64,000 nt of DNA from assembly GCF_913777995.1 (NCBI RefSeq), contig NZ_CAJYVE010000042.1, positions 1 through 64,000 on the forward strand, given 5' to 3'. The notes under the pieces are model-generated. The model saw only the letters and a list, made by a program, of their open reading frames with translations, was not told the origin of the DNA and made no database searches. Within the stretch, counting starts at the first letter, position 1. The number at the start of each line of letters is the position of its first letter. This stretch comes from an uncultured Pseudomonas sp. (GTDB lineage: Bacteria; Pseudomonadota; Gammaproteobacteria; Pseudomonadales; Pseudomonadaceae). Shown piece by piece: positions 35,159 to 44,836 of this stretch. Made by a program: the position numbers and the translations under genes.

Positions 35159-36784
35159 TTACACTTTGAAGCGCGCCACCACCTGGCTGAGGTCGCCGGC
35201 CAGGCGCGACAGCTCGTTGCTCGAGGCGCTGATCTGATTGGCGCCCTGGGTCGACTGCATCGACAGGTCGCGGATGTTGACGATGTTGCGGTCCACTTCT
35301 CGCGCCACCTGCGCCTGCTCTTCCGCCGCACTGGCGATCACCAGGTTGCGTTCGGAGATCTGGTTGATCGACTGGGTGATTTCACTGAGCGACTCACCGG
35401 CGCCCTGGGCCATCTGCAGCGTCGACCCGGCCTGCTCGCGGCTGGCGAGCATGGAGGTCAAGGCCTGGGCCGAGCCGTTGCGCATGGCACTGACCATGGC
35501 ATCGATCTCCAGGGTCGACTGCTGGGTGCGATGCGCCAGGGCACGCACTTCGTCGGCCACTACCGCGAAGCCACGGCCAGACTCGCCCGCGCGCGCCGCT
35601 TCGATGGCCGCGTTGAGGGCCAGCAGGTTGGTCTGCTCGGCGATGGCGCGGATCACATCCAGGACCTTGCCGATGTCCTGCGACTGATCGGCGAGGTTCT
35701 GCACCAGGGTGGCGGTGCTCTGCACGTTGTCGGTCAGCGACTGGATCGACTGCACCGTCTCCATCACCCGCTGCTGCCCGGCCTTGGCCGAGGCGCTGGA
35801 GTGGTTGGAGGCATCGGAAGTCGACACGGCATTGCGCGCCACCTCTTCCACCGCCGAGGTCATTTCGTTGACCGCCGTGGCCGCCTGGTCGATCTCGGCA
35901 TTCTGCTGGTGCAAACCGCGATAGCTGTCTTCGGTCACCGAGTTCAGCTCGGTGGCCGCCGAGGCCAGCTGGGTGGCCGAGCTGCTGATGTGGGTCATGG
36001 CCGAGCGCAGGTTGTTCTGCATCTGCTGCAAGGCGCGCTGCAGACGGGTCACTTCGTCTTCGCCCTCGACGTGAATGGTACGCGTCAGGTCGCCCTCGGC
36101 CACATGCTCTGCCGCCCGCACGGCGTTTTCCAGCGGGCGCACGATGCTGCGCGTCAACCACAGCGCCAGGCCGATGGTGGCCAGGGCGGCGATGACCACG
36201 AATATCAGCACCACATGGCTGGAATTGTCGTATTGCGCTTCGGCCGCCATGCCTTCGGCATCGATCTGCTTGTTATAGAAATCGCTCAGGTCGGCCAGTT
36301 GCTTGCCCGAACCGTCGACGATGGTCTTCATGTCCACCAGCAACAACTTGTTCAGGCCAGCCATGTCCTTCTGCGCGGCCAGATCGAAGGAGCGCGCCAG
36401 GCCATCACGGTACTGCGCCAGCGTGGTGCGGAACTGGTCGGCCAGGGTCTTTTCTTCAGGGGTGTCGACGAATTTGTCGAGCACCTGCATCTTGCCGTCC
36501 AGATCTTTCAGGCGGGTGTCCATCTGGCCTTTGTAGGTGCCCACGTTGGCAGGATCCGGGTCCAGGGCCATGCGCAGCGAGATAGTGCGGATGCGCAGCA
36601 TGATTTCGCGGATATCAGCGACCACTCGCATGCTGGGTACCCAGTTGGTTTCCACCGCCACTTCACTCTGGCGAATGGTGTGCATCTGTACCAGTGCGAA
36701 CCAGCCTAGCAATGCAACAAGCAGAGAAATGAGGGCAAAACCCAAGCCCGCACGGCGGGCGATGGTCATATTGCGTAGGTTCAT
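35159..36784 (-). CDS. Methyl-accepting chemotaxis protein with four-helix-bundle sensor
   Basis: This 541-residue receptor has a first membrane helix ([19 protein letters not shown], about residues 16-34), a helical periplasmic domain of about 150 residues typical of 4HB_MCP sensors, a second helix ([20 protein letters not shown]), HAMP and a signalling domain with the hairpin [16 protein letters not shown]. No C-terminal CheR-docking pentapeptide is seen. The ligand is unknown. It lies just upstream of the AGE epimerase gene on the same strand, so a sugar-related cue is possible. Confidence 0.92.
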   Translation of the reverse strand: MNLRNMTIARRAGLGFALISLLVALLGWFALVQMHTIRQSEVAVETNWVPSMRVVADIREIMLRIRTISLRMALDPDPANVGTYKGQMDTRLKDLDGKMQVLDKFVDTPEEKTLADQFRTTLAQYRDGLARSFDLAAQKDMAGLNKLLLVDMKTIVDGSGKQLADLSDFYNKQIDAEGMAAEAQYDNSSHVVLIFVVIAALATIGLALWLTRSIVRPLENAVRAAEHVAEGDLTRTIHVEGEDEVTRLQRALQQMQNNLRSAMTHISSSATQLASAATELNSVTEDSYRGLHQQNAEIDQAATAVNEMTSAVEEVARNAVSTSDASNHSSASAKAGQQRVMETVQSIQSLTDNVQSTATLVQNLADQSQDIGKVLDVIRAIAEQTNLLALNAAIEAARAGESGRGFAVVADEVRALAHRTQQSTLEIDAMVSAMRNGSAQALTSMLASREQAGSTLQMAQGAGESLSEITQSINQISERNLVIASAAEEQAQVAREVDRNIVNIRDLSMQSTQGANQISASSNELSRLAGDLSQVVARFKV

Positions 36785-36934
36785 GGCTACGACTCTTTGT
36801 TATGAGAGAGGAAACGGCGCGCAGTCGTCAGACGACATCACCGGCTTATCGGCCTCTCGTCATACATCTTGAGTCGCAAATGCCATCCGATCGATCTCCC
36901 CCGTCGGCTCGCCGGGCAGACGCCAGAAACCCCG

Positions 36935-38080
36935 TCAGCGGCGTCGCTGAGCGGCCAACTGCCAGAACATGGCCAGATCGCGCGCACGATCATGCAACAA
37001 GCCGGCGGCGTATCGGCAGGCATGCTCCAGCGTCATCGGCCCATCGACCAGGGCGAAGGCCGCGCTGATGCCCTGTTGATACAACTGTTCATAGCCCTCG
37101 CCCAGCGTACCGGCCAGTACCACCACGGGGACGCCTTGGCGACCCGCGAATCGCGCCACGCCCAGCGGCGTCTTGCCTCGCAGGGTCTGGGCATCGAAAC
37201 GCCCCTCACCGGTGATGACCAGGTCGGCCCCCTGCAGCGCGCGTTCCAGGCCGGTCAACTCGGCGACCACTTCGACACCCGCCCGAAAACTGGCCCCCAG
37301 GAAAGCCTTGGCCGCGAAACCCATGCCACCGGCCGCACCGCTGCCGGGGCTGTCACGCAGGTCACGCTCCAGCACGGCCGCGCAGTGATCGGCGAAATGC
37401 CCCAGCGCGGCATCCAGCGCCAGCACCTGCTCGGGTGTGGCGCCCTTTTGCGGACCGAAAATGTGTGAGGCGCCTTGCGGACCACACAGCGGATTGTCGA
37501 CGTCGGCGGCAATCTCGAAGCGCACCTCGGCCAGTCGCGGATCCAGCCCGGTCAGGTCCACACGCGCCAGTTGCGCCAGCGCCAGCCCGCCAGGTGGCAG
37601 GGGCTCGTCGCAGGCATCGAGGAAACGCGCACCGAGCGCCGTCAGCATGCCGCTGCCAGCGTCGTTGGTGGCACTGCCGCCAATCGCCAGAATCACTCGC
37701 CTTGCCCCGGCATCCAGGGCCTGGGCAATCAGCTCGCCGGTGCCATAGGTGGTGGTCACTCGCGCGTCACGCTGTACCGTCTCCAGCAGTTGCAAGCCAC
37801 TGGCGGTGGCCATCTCGATGATTGCCGTACGGTTGTCAGCCAGCCAGCCCCAGTGCGCCTCTACCGGTTGTCCCAGCGGCCCGGACACACGCGCCTGGCG
37901 CAATTGGCCGTGGCAGGCCTCGAGGACGGATTCGATGGTGCCTTCACCGCCATCGGCCATGGGGCAGATGCGCAGCTCGGCGTCAGGCCAGACCTCTTGC
38001 AGACCACTGGCGATCGCCTGGGCGACGGCCTGGGCGCTGAGGCTGTCCTTGAAAGAGTCGGGGGCAATGACGATGTTCAT
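36935..38080 (-). CDS. Glycerate kinase (GarK/GlxK type)
   Basis: This 381-residue protein has the type I glycerate kinase pattern: MNIVIAPDSFKDSLSA at the start, ADGGEGT, AIGGSATNDAGSGML, DVDNPLCGPQGAS and ITGEGRFDAQTLRGKTP. It phosphorylates glycerate to 2-phosphoglycerate, at the end of glucarate/galactarate and glyoxylate routes. The ATG at 38080 follows AGGAG. It lies 108 bases downstream of cdaR on the same strand, the usual pairing. Confidence 0.93.
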   Translation of the reverse strand: MNIVIAPDSFKDSLSAQAVAQAIASGLQEVWPDAELRICPMADGGEGTIESVLEACHGQLRQARVSGPLGQPVEAHWGWLADNRTAIIEMATASGLQLLETVQRDARVTTTYGTGELIAQALDAGARRVILAIGGSATNDAGSGMLTALGARFLDACDEPLPPGGLALAQLARVDLTGLDPRLAEVRFEIAADVDNPLCGPQGASHIFGPQKGATPEQVLALDAALGHFADHCAAVLERDLRDSPGSGAAGGMGFAAKAFLGASFRAGVEVVAELTGLERALQGADLVITGEGRFDAQTLRGKTPLGVARFAGRQGVPVVVLAGTLGEGYEQLYQQGISAAFALVDGPMTLEHACRYAAGLLHDRARDLAMFWQLAAQRRR

Positions 38081-38188
38081 GAGGCAACTCCTGTTCTTGT
38101 GCCGGCATCTTCGCATCCGCAACCCGGCTTTACGCCGGGCTGGCGCACAACCTTCTCCGTCAGGCGCCGTTCATTTGCACAATGCCGC

Positions 38189-39268
38189 TCATTTGCACAG
38201 TCCCCGCACCTGGCGCCCCAGATAAAGCTGCAGCAGGTCGGCGGTGCGGTAGGGATCGCAGCCGGTCAGTTCAGCGATCTTTTCCAGGCGGTAACGCAGG
38301 CTGTTGCGATGAATGCCCAGGGCTTCGGCGCACACCTGGCTTTCGCCACTGTGCTGCAGCCAGCGGTCGAGGGTTTCCAGCAATTGCGGATGTTCGTGCA
38401 GCGGCTGCATCGGTGCGGCGATGTCACGCGCCAGCCAGTCATCGCGGTGACGCCAGAACAGCACCGGCAGGCGCAGCTCGTGCAGCGACAGCAGGCGCTG
38501 TGCGGGGCAGCGCTGGGCCGCGTAATCGAGCAGGTCGCGCAGCGCCGCACAACACTGGCGCAGCTCGGCCAGGTCCTGCGCCGGCTCCGCCACGCCGATG
38601 CGCAGCAGCGGCCAGCCCTGTTCCAGCCAGTGCAGGTCTGCCTGGCCACGCTGGCTGGGCCGGCACCAGAACACCAGGTCGGGCCCACGCAGGATGCACC
38701 AGCTGTCGGGACAGCGTGCACGCAACCGGGCGATCAGCGGGTGCTCCATGCTCAGCGGCTCGCTGGCCTGCAGCAGCAGCGCCTGACGCGGCAGCTGCGG
38801 TTGCAGGCCCACCTGCCGCGCTTCTTCGGCCAGGCTGTCGGGACAGTCGCCCCACAGCAAACGCGCCAGCAGTTCGTCGCTGCGCTGCTGGCGCCATTGC
38901 AGATCGGCCTGCTGGCGGCGCTGTTCCATGAGCATTTCGGCGGTCATCTTCACCAGCTCGCCATAGACCCGCACCTGCTCCGGATCGCCGGTGATGCCCA
39001 GCACCCCCACCAGTTGATGGTCGAGCATCAGCGGCAGGTTGACGCCTGGTTTGACGCCGCCCAGGCGGCTGGCGGCGCCGGCGTCGATCTCCACCACTTG
39101 CCGGGTCGCCAGCACCTGCTGGGCACCGGCATGGCAACTGCTCAGGCGCTGCGCATCACCACTGCCGATGATGATGCCCAGATAGTCCATGACATTGACG
39201 TTGTGTGGCAGGATCGCCATGGCACGGTCGACGATATCCTGGGCCAGGGCGCGATCGAGGGCGAACAT
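38189..39268 (-). CDS. cdaR: CdaR-type sugar-diacid regulator
   Basis: This 359-residue activator has the N-terminal diacid-recognition domain (about residues 1-140, with LDRALAQDIVDRAM and KPGVNLPLMLDHQLVGVLGI) and a C-terminal PucR-type helix-turn-helix (SQVCAEALGIHRNSLRYRLEKI). CdaR responds to glucarate, galactarate or glycerate in E. coli. It sits upstream of glycerate kinase; the gudP-gudD genes 2.5 kb away have their own GntR regulator. Confidence 0.92.
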   Translation of the reverse strand: MFALDRALAQDIVDRAMAILPHNVNVMDYLGIIIGSGDAQRLSSCHAGAQQVLATRQVVEIDAGAASRLGGVKPGVNLPLMLDHQLVGVLGITGDPEQVRVYGELVKMTAEMLMEQRRQQADLQWRQQRSDELLARLLWGDCPDSLAEEARQVGLQPQLPRQALLLQASEPLSMEHPLIARLRARCPDSWCILRGPDLVFWCRPSQRGQADLHWLEQGWPLLRIGVAEPAQDLAELRQCCAALRDLLDYAAQRCPAQRLLSLHELRLPVLFWRHRDDWLARDIAAPMQPLHEHPQLLETLDRWLQHSGESQVCAEALGIHRNSLRYRLEKIAELTGCDPYRTADLLQLYLGRQVRGLCK

Positions 39269-39395
39269 GGCAGACTCCCGACGAATGGGTTTTGTTGAAT
39301 TTATCGAAGCCGGCAGTGTGCCTGAAACTGGAGCCCGGGGCTAAGGCCGTGGCACAGTGCATGCTTCGCCCTTCCCGCCCTCAAGGTGCACGCCG

Positions 39396-40547
39396 TTGAT
39401 CCGCCGCTTCCTGACCCTGTTGTGCGCCCTACCCCTGCAAGCTTGCGTCAGCCAGGCCGACGAGCCCTCTTCCGACACGGCCTTTGAACGCTATCGCCAG
39501 ACCACCCTGCAGTTGCTACGCGACACGCGCGACTTCCAGACCCCCGACCACGCCACGGAGCTGGCCTGGAATGCCCCGCAGCAGTGGCGCCCGACGGGCA
39601 CCCCGCGGGGCGGCATCCTGCTGGTGCATGGCCTGGGTGATTCGCCGTGGTCGTTCCATGACATTGGCCAGAGCCTCGCCGACCAGGGTTATCTGGTGCG
39701 TAGCGTGTTGCTGCCAGGCCATGGCACCCGCCCCGAGGACATGCTCGAAGTGACCCTCGAACAATGGCAGCAAGTGGTACGCGAACAGGCCGCGCAGCTG
39801 ACCCGCGAGGTGCCACGCATCTATCTCGGCGGTTTCTCCACTGGCGCCAACCTGGTGCTGGACTACGCCTACGAGCATGAAGAAATCGCCGGGCTTGTGC
39901 TGTTTTCCCCGGCGTTTCGGTCCGACAGCGAATACGTGTGGCTGACCCCGTGGATCAGCTGGGCACGCCCGTGGCTGGCCAAGCCTCATGAAAACGGGCG
40001 ACCGATGCAAACGCCCGTGCGCTACCTCAATGTGCCCACCAATGGCTTCGCGCAGTTCCATCGCAGCAGCCTGCTGGCGCGCCAGCGCCTGGAACAGGCG
40101 CCGTACAACAAACCGGTGTTCGTGGCGATCACCGAACACGACTCGGTATTGGACACCGCCTTTGTGCTGGACACCTTCAACCAGCGCTTCAGCCACCCGG
40201 CCAGCCGCCTGCTGTGGTACGGCAGCAACCCGGCACCGGCGGCACGCAGCCCACGGGTGCTGGTGCGGGACGATCACCTGCCACAGCTGCGGATCAGCCA
40301 GTTTTCCCACATGGGCCTGTTGTTCTCGCCGGAAAACCCGCTGTACGGCGCGCAAGGCAGCCAGCGAATCTGCTGGAACGGCCAGACGCCACAGGACATG
40401 GCCCGTTGCCTGGCGGGTGAGCCGGTGTGGTATTCGGACTGGGGTTATCGCGAGCCGGGCAAAGTCCACACCCGGCTGACCTTCAACCCCTATTACCCAT
40501 GGCAGACGCAAGTGATGCTGGAGGTTCTGGCGGCAGACGCGCAGTGA
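39396..40547 (+). CDS. Lipoprotein alpha/beta hydrolase (lysophospholipase/esterase-like)
   Basis: This 383-residue protein starts with a lipoprotein signal (LTLLCALPLQAC, lipobox LQAC, Cys at residue 17). The hydrolase fold shows LLVHGLGDSPWSF, PGHGTRPEDM and nucleophile elbow GGFSTGA, with His in SHMGLLF. It is likely anchored in the envelope; its ester substrate is unknown. I chose the TTG at 39396 because AAGGTG lies 8 bases upstream and it exposes the lipobox; a GTG at 39357 is the alternative. Confidence 0.8.
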   Translation: MIRRFLTLLCALPLQACVSQADEPSSDTAFERYRQTTLQLLRDTRDFQTPDHATELAWNAPQQWRPTGTPRGGILLVHGLGDSPWSFHDIGQSLADQGYLVRSVLLPGHGTRPEDMLEVTLEQWQQVVREQAAQLTREVPRIYLGGFSTGANLVLDYAYEHEEIAGLVLFSPAFRSDSEYVWLTPWISWARPWLAKPHENGRPMQTPVRYLNVPTNGFAQFHRSSLLARQRLEQAPYNKPVFVAITEHDSVLDTAFVLDTFNQRFSHPASRLLWYGSNPAPAARSPRVLVRDDHLPQLRISQFSHMGLLFSPENPLYGAQGSQRICWNGQTPQDMARCLAGEPVWYSDWGYREPGKVHTRLTFNPYYPWQTQVMLEVLAADAQ

Positions 40548-40582
40548 TCGAGGCCCCAGCAATCGAAACCGCTCGCTGGCGG

Positions 40583-41296
40583 CTATTCCAGAGGCACCAG
40601 GCGTTCGCGGCTGTTGCTCAGGTGAGTCCACATCGCCGCCCGTGCGGCATCGGGGTCCTTGCGGCGGATGGCACTGAGCAGCGCTTCATGTTCGAGGTTG
40701 GCCAGATAGCCGTGTGGGACGAGATTGCTGCCAGCGCGCTCGCTGTTGGCGATACGCGTACGCGGGATCATTGCACTGCCCAGGTGCTGCATGATTTCCA
40801 GGAAATACGGGTTGCCGGTGGCTTCGGCGATGAGCATGTGAAAGCGCTTGTCGGCCTCCACGCAGCTGTCGTCCTTGGCCAGCAGGTCCTGGTAGTCATC
40901 CAGCGCCTGGCGCATCGCCGCCAGCTGCTCGTCGGTACGGCGTAGCGCAGCCAGGGCCACGGCCTGGGTTTCCAGGCCAATGCGCAGTTCGATGATGTCG
41001 CGCACCCGTGACGCGGTCTCGACCTTCAGGCGCAGCCCGGTCTGGTCCTCACGCGGCAGCACGAAGGTGCCCTTGCCATGATGGGTGACCACCAGCCCGG
41101 AGGCCTGCAGCTTGGAGATGGCCTCACGCACTACGGTGCGGCTGACCCCATATTCGCGAACGATCTCGTTTTCCGAAGGCAGCTTTTGCCCCGGTGCGAT
41201 CTTGCCCAGCAGGATGCGCTGGCTGAGTTCCGTCACCAGGTCGGTGGCCAGGCTGTGGGAGCGGCGCTTGGGTGCGGCAGCGGGCGTTTCTTGCAT
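40583..41296 (-). CDS. GntR/FadR-family regulator of the glucarate genes
   Basis: This 237-residue protein has a GntR winged helix at residues 15-82 (GQKLPSENEIVREYGVSRTVVREAISKLQASGLV) and a C-terminal FCD ligand domain with metal-site residues (KRFHMLIAEATGN, then NLEHEALLSAI). It is divergent from gudP-gudD, and palindromic sites of the FadR-subfamily type lie in between. It probably represses glucarate uptake until a sugar acid binds. Confidence 0.88.
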   Translation of the reverse strand: MQETPAAAPKRRSHSLATDLVTELSQRILLGKIAPGQKLPSENEIVREYGVSRTVVREAISKLQASGLVVTHHGKGTFVLPREDQTGLRLKVETASRVRDIIELRIGLETQAVALAALRRTDEQLAAMRQALDDYQDLLAKDDSCVEADKRFHMLIAEATGNPYFLEIMQHLGSAMIPRTRIANSERAGSNLVPHGYLANLEHEALLSAIRRKDPDAARAAMWTHLSNSRERLVPLE

Positions 41297-41442
41297 GCAG
41301 GCGTTCCGGCTGGAAGTTGTATTTTTTCTCGGTGACCTGCCCGGCGAAAAAGGCTTTCACACCGGCCCGGCCAACGAGGATGCGCCGCATCATAGCATCG
41401 CAGCGTCATTCGAAGGCCTGCACATGTCCGGTCTGACTCGTC

Positions 41443-41461
41443 TAACTTGTTAGACAAGTTA
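41443..41461. promoter_or_regulatory. Probable GntR operator (19-bp palindrome)
   Basis: TAACTTGTTAGACAAGTTA consists of two perfect 8-bp arms around TAG. It carries the TTGT...ACAA core used by FadR-subfamily GntR proteins. It lies about 147 bases upstream of the GntR start, within the GntR-gudP intergenic region. Assignment to this GntR is inferred from position. Confidence 0.65.
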
Positions 41462-41649
41462 CCTCATCAATCTTTTCACCCGTCACCGCTCGGCCGATAA
41501 AAAGCGCATCTCAAAGGCTTTTTACAACACCTCATAAAACCCTTAAAAATCCGAATGACTGCTGGTTATAGCGCTTAAAATCAGCAAAAAACACTATTTT
41601 AAAAACCGCACCCATGCCCTTTTGCGCGCACTCCCCCTGCACTTCCCTC

Positions 41650-41687
41650 TTGCAGCAATAACCTTTGCTTGTATGATGACCAACAAG
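41650..41687 (+). promoter_or_regulatory. Probable gudP promoter with overlapping operator
   Basis: TTGCAG (41650-41655) and TATGAT (41672-41677) form a sigma-70-like pair with a 16-base spacer, about 65 bases upstream of gudP. An inverted CTTGT/ACAAG pair at 41668-41687 overlaps the -10, so a repressor bound there would block transcription. Together with the 19-bp palindrome upstream this suggests two operator sites. Confidence 0.5.
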
Positions 41688-41742
41688 GCAAGCATCGACT
41701 CGCCCATGACCCGCATAAAAACAACGAGTGGGAGAAAACCCA

Positions 41743-43089
41743 GTGAGTACATCCACCCCCAGGATGAACAGCACCCTGGACCCGACCCTGCAGTCGGCCA
41801 TTTCCAAGGTCAAGCGTCACGTCCTGCCGCTATTCGTCATCATGTTCATCGTCAACTACATCGATCGGGTGAACATCGGCTTCGTACGTTCGCACATGGA
41901 AACCGACCTGGGCATCGGCGCTGCCGCCTACGGCCTGGGCGCCGGCCTGTTCTTCATCGGCTATGCGCTGTTCGAAGTCCCTTCCAATATCCTCCTGCAG
42001 AAAGTCGGCGCTCGCGTCTGGCTGACCCGCATCATGCTGACCTGGGGCATCGTGGCCGCCTGCATGGCCTTCATCCAGAACGAAACCCACTTCTACATCC
42101 TGCGCTTTCTGCTGGGTGTCGCCGAAGCGGGCTTCTTTCCTGGGGTGATCTACTACTTCACGCGCTGGCTGCCTGGCGTGGAGCGCGGCAAGGCCATCGC
42201 CATCTTCCTCAGCGGCTCGGCCATCGCCTCGCTGATCTCCGGCCCGCTGTCCGGCCTGCTGCTGCAGATCAGCGGCCTGGGCATGAAGGGCTGGCAATGG
42301 ATGTACTTCATCGAAGGCATGTTCTCGGTGGTGTTGTGCTTCTTCGTGTGGTTCTGGCTGGACTCCAAGCCGCATGACGCCAAATGGCTGAGCCGCGCCG
42401 AACAGGACGCCCTGGTCGCCGCCATCGACGCCGAGCAACAGGCCCGTGAAGCCGCCACGCCGATCAAGCCTTCACTGGGGCAACTGCTCAAGGACAGCCA
42501 GATCCTGCTGTTCTGCCTGATCTATTTCCTGATCCAGTTGACCATCTACGCCGCGACCTTCTGGCTGCCGAGCATCATCAAGAAGATGGGTAGCCTGAGC
42601 GATTTCGAAGTCGGTATGTTCAACTCCATTCCGTGGCTGCTGTCGATCATCGGCATGTACGCCTTCGCCAGCCTGGCCGGCAAATGGAAGCGCCAGCAGG
42701 CCTGGGTCGCCGCCGCACTGCTGGTGGCTGCGGCCGGCATGTTCATGTCCACCACCGGCGGGCCGATCTTCGCCTTCGTGGCCATCTGCTTCGCGGCGCT
42801 GGGCTTCAAGTCCGCCTCGTCGCTGTTCTGGCCAATCCCGCAGGCCTACCTGGACGCCCGCATCGCCGCAGCGGTCATCGCCCTGATCAACTCGGTGGGC
42901 AACCTCGGTGGTTTCGTCGCACCCACCACCTTCGGCTTTCTGGAACAGCACACCGGCTCCATCCAGGGCGGTCTTTATGGCCTGACCTTCACCTCGATCT
43001 TCGCCGCGGTCATCGTCTTCGCGGCACGCAACACACCCAAGCCAGGCGCCACGCCGGTGGCCGACATCAAGACCTCACCCAGCCACTGA
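41743..43089 (+). CDS. gudP: Glucarate MFS transporter (GudP-like)
   Basis: This 448-residue MFS carrier of the anion:cation symporter group has about twelve helices, NYIDRVNIGFVRSHM in the first helix region and RFLLGVAEAGFFPGVIYYFTRWLPG as the family signature. It imports D-glucarate or a similar sugar acid with protons. The start is a GTG at 41743 with GGGAGAA upstream. It is followed by gudD after 35 bases, making one operon. Confidence 0.88.
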   Translation: MSTSTPRMNSTLDPTLQSAISKVKRHVLPLFVIMFIVNYIDRVNIGFVRSHMETDLGIGAAAYGLGAGLFFIGYALFEVPSNILLQKVGARVWLTRIMLTWGIVAACMAFIQNETHFYILRFLLGVAEAGFFPGVIYYFTRWLPGVERGKAIAIFLSGSAIASLISGPLSGLLLQISGLGMKGWQWMYFIEGMFSVVLCFFVWFWLDSKPHDAKWLSRAEQDALVAAIDAEQQAREAATPIKPSLGQLLKDSQILLFCLIYFLIQLTIYAATFWLPSIIKKMGSLSDFEVGMFNSIPWLLSIIGMYAFASLAGKWKRQQAWVAAALLVAAAGMFMSTTGGPIFAFVAICFAALGFKSASSLFWPIPQAYLDARIAAAVIALINSVGNLGGFVAPTTFGFLEQHTGSIQGGLYGLTFTSIFAAVIVFAARNTPKPGATPVADIKTSPSH

Positions 43090-43124
43090 GCCGCTGAACG
43101 CTGACAAGAACAAAGGAACCGAAC

Positions 43125-44468
43125 ATGACCATTCAGACTTCCGGCAGCACCCCCGTCATCACCAGCCTGCAAGTAGTGCCCGTAGCCGGCCATGACGACA
43201 TGCTGCTCAACCTCAGCGGCGCGCATGGCCCCTACTTCACCCGCAACATCCTGATCCTCAAGGACAGCGCCGGACACACCGGCGTGGGCGAAGTCCCCGG
43301 CGGCGAAGCGATCCGCCAAACCCTGGAAGACGCCCGCACGCTGGTGGTCGGCAACGGCATCGGCACCTACCAGAAGATCCTCAACGACGTGCGCAAGGCC
43401 TTTGCCGAACGCGACGCCGGCGGCCGCGGCCTGCAAACCTTCGACCTGCGCATCACCATTCATGCGGTCACCGCCCTGGAAGCCGCCCTGCTCGACCTGC
43501 TTGGCCAGCACCTGGAGGTGCCGGTGGCAGCCCTGCTCGGCGAAGGCCAGCAGCGCGATGCCGTGGAGATGCTCGGCTACCTGTTCTACGTGGGCGACCA
43601 GGACCAGACCAACCTGCCCTACCGCCGCGAGCCGGATGCGGAAAACGACTGGTTCCGCGTGCGCCATGAAAAGGCCCTGACCCCAGAGGCCGTGGTGCGC
43701 CTCGCCGAGGCAGCCCATGCCCGCTACGGCTTCAAGGACTTCAAGCTCAAGGGCGGCGTGCTGCGCGGCGACGAAGAGATCGAAGCGGTCACCGCTCTGG
43801 CCGAGCGCTTTCCCGATGCGCGCATCACCCTCGACCCCAACGGCGCCTGGTCATTGAAGGAAGCCATTCGCCTGTGCCGCGACCAGCACAACGTATTGGC
43901 CTATGCCGAAGACCCCTGCGGCGCCGAGAACGGTTATTCCGGCCGCGAGGTGATGGCCGAGTTCCGCCGCGCCACCGGCCTGCGCACCGCCACCAACATG
44001 ATCGCTACCGACTGGCGGCAGATGGGCCACGCCATTCAGCTGCAGTCGGTGGACATCCCGTTGGCCGACCCGCACTTCTGGACCATGCAGGGCTCGGTGC
44101 GGGTGGCGCAAATGTGCAACGAGTGGGGCCTGACCTGGGGTTCGCATTCCAACAACCACTTCGACATTTCCCTGGCCATGTTCACCCATGTCGGCGCCGC
44201 CGCCCCCGGCGAGATCACCGCACTGGACACCCACTGGATCTGGCAGGACGGCCAGCGCCTGACCAAGGAACCGTTCAGGATCGTCGACGGCAAGGTCGCG
44301 GTGCCGAACAAGCCGGGCCTGGGCGTGGAGCTGGACATGGACCAGTTGAACAAGGCCCACGAGCTGTACAAGAACATGGGCCTGAACGCCCGTGACGATG
44401 CCGTGGCCATGCAGTTCCTGATTCCCGGCTGGAGCTTCAACAACAAGCAGCCGTGCCTGGTGCGCTAA
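43125..44468 (+). CDS. gudD: Glucarate dehydratase GudD
   Basis: This 447-residue enolase-superfamily enzyme has its catalytic residues in place: K207 and K209 (FKLKGG), D237 (LDPNGAW), E262 (AEDPCG), N291 and H341 ([11 protein letters not shown]). It dehydrates D-glucarate (and possibly L-idarate) to 5-keto-4-deoxyglucarate. It is co-transcribed with gudP and ends 40 bases before a strong terminator. The next pathway enzyme (dehydratase/aldolase) is not in this window. Confidence 0.95.
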   Translation: MTIQTSGSTPVITSLQVVPVAGHDDMLLNLSGAHGPYFTRNILILKDSAGHTGVGEVPGGEAIRQTLEDARTLVVGNGIGTYQKILNDVRKAFAERDAGGRGLQTFDLRITIHAVTALEAALLDLLGQHLEVPVAALLGEGQQRDAVEMLGYLFYVGDQDQTNLPYRREPDAENDWFRVRHEKALTPEAVVRLAEAAHARYGFKDFKLKGGVLRGDEEIEAVTALAERFPDARITLDPNGAWSLKEAIRLCRDQHNVLAYAEDPCGAENGYSGREVMAEFRRATGLRTATNMIATDWRQMGHAIQLQSVDIPLADPHFWTMQGSVRVAQMCNEWGLTWGSHSNNHFDISLAMFTHVGAAAPGEITALDTHWIWQDGQRLTKEPFRIVDGKVAVPNKPGLGVELDMDQLNKAHELYKNMGLNARDDAVAMQFLIPGWSFNNKQPCLVR

Positions 44469-44507
44469 GCCCTCTTCAAGCGGTACCCCTCGCCCTGATG
44501 GGCCACC

Positions 44508-44537
44508 GGCGCGCAGCCCCCTTGCGCGCCGTTTTTT
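44508..44537 (+). terminator. Intrinsic terminator after gudD
   Basis: CGGCGCGCA (44508-44516) and TGCGCGCCG (44523-44531) form a perfect 9-bp GC-rich stem with a 6-base loop. Six T's follow. It closes the gudP-gudD operon. Confidence 0.92.
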
Positions 44538-44836
44538 CATTCTCTCCGCGCTGCCAGCCATCAACCATGATGCGCAGGATCTGCGCAGTCACCTTCGCGC
44601 AAAATACCGTCCTCGTCGCACCTCTCCCCTTGGCGGCTGCAACCTCCGGTGCCCGCGCAAGCCATTGCACGGCGATGCGCAACGGTTTGCTCGGTCCGCG
44701 GCCACCATGAAGGCCGTCGCGCCGCAAAAGTCAAACTAACCAACTGAAATAGAAAAGAAATTACTCAACGGCACGAATCTTGGTTCAGGCGCTCATCCCT
44801 CGTCGGCTGCCGCCGTCAGACCCAGGAACATCAGCC
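44538..44836. other. Upstream region of the VasX-type effector gene
   Basis: This stretch of about 300 bases follows the gudD terminator and leads into the effector gene. It turns AT-rich at 44730-44765. A GGCACG-N6-GG sequence at 44770-44783 resembles a sigma-54 promoter but lacks the GC at -12. No coding sequence is convincing. Confidence 0.4.

Noticed and set aside
35041..35331. N-terminal extension of the AGE epimerase frame
   Set aside because: It overlaps the chemoreceptor gene, contains no family sequence, and a good ribosome-binding site supports the ATG at 35040.
37475..39298. 607-codon plus-strand open frame opposite glycerate kinase and cdaR
   Set aside because: It spans two well-defined genes on the other strand and has no recognisable motif.
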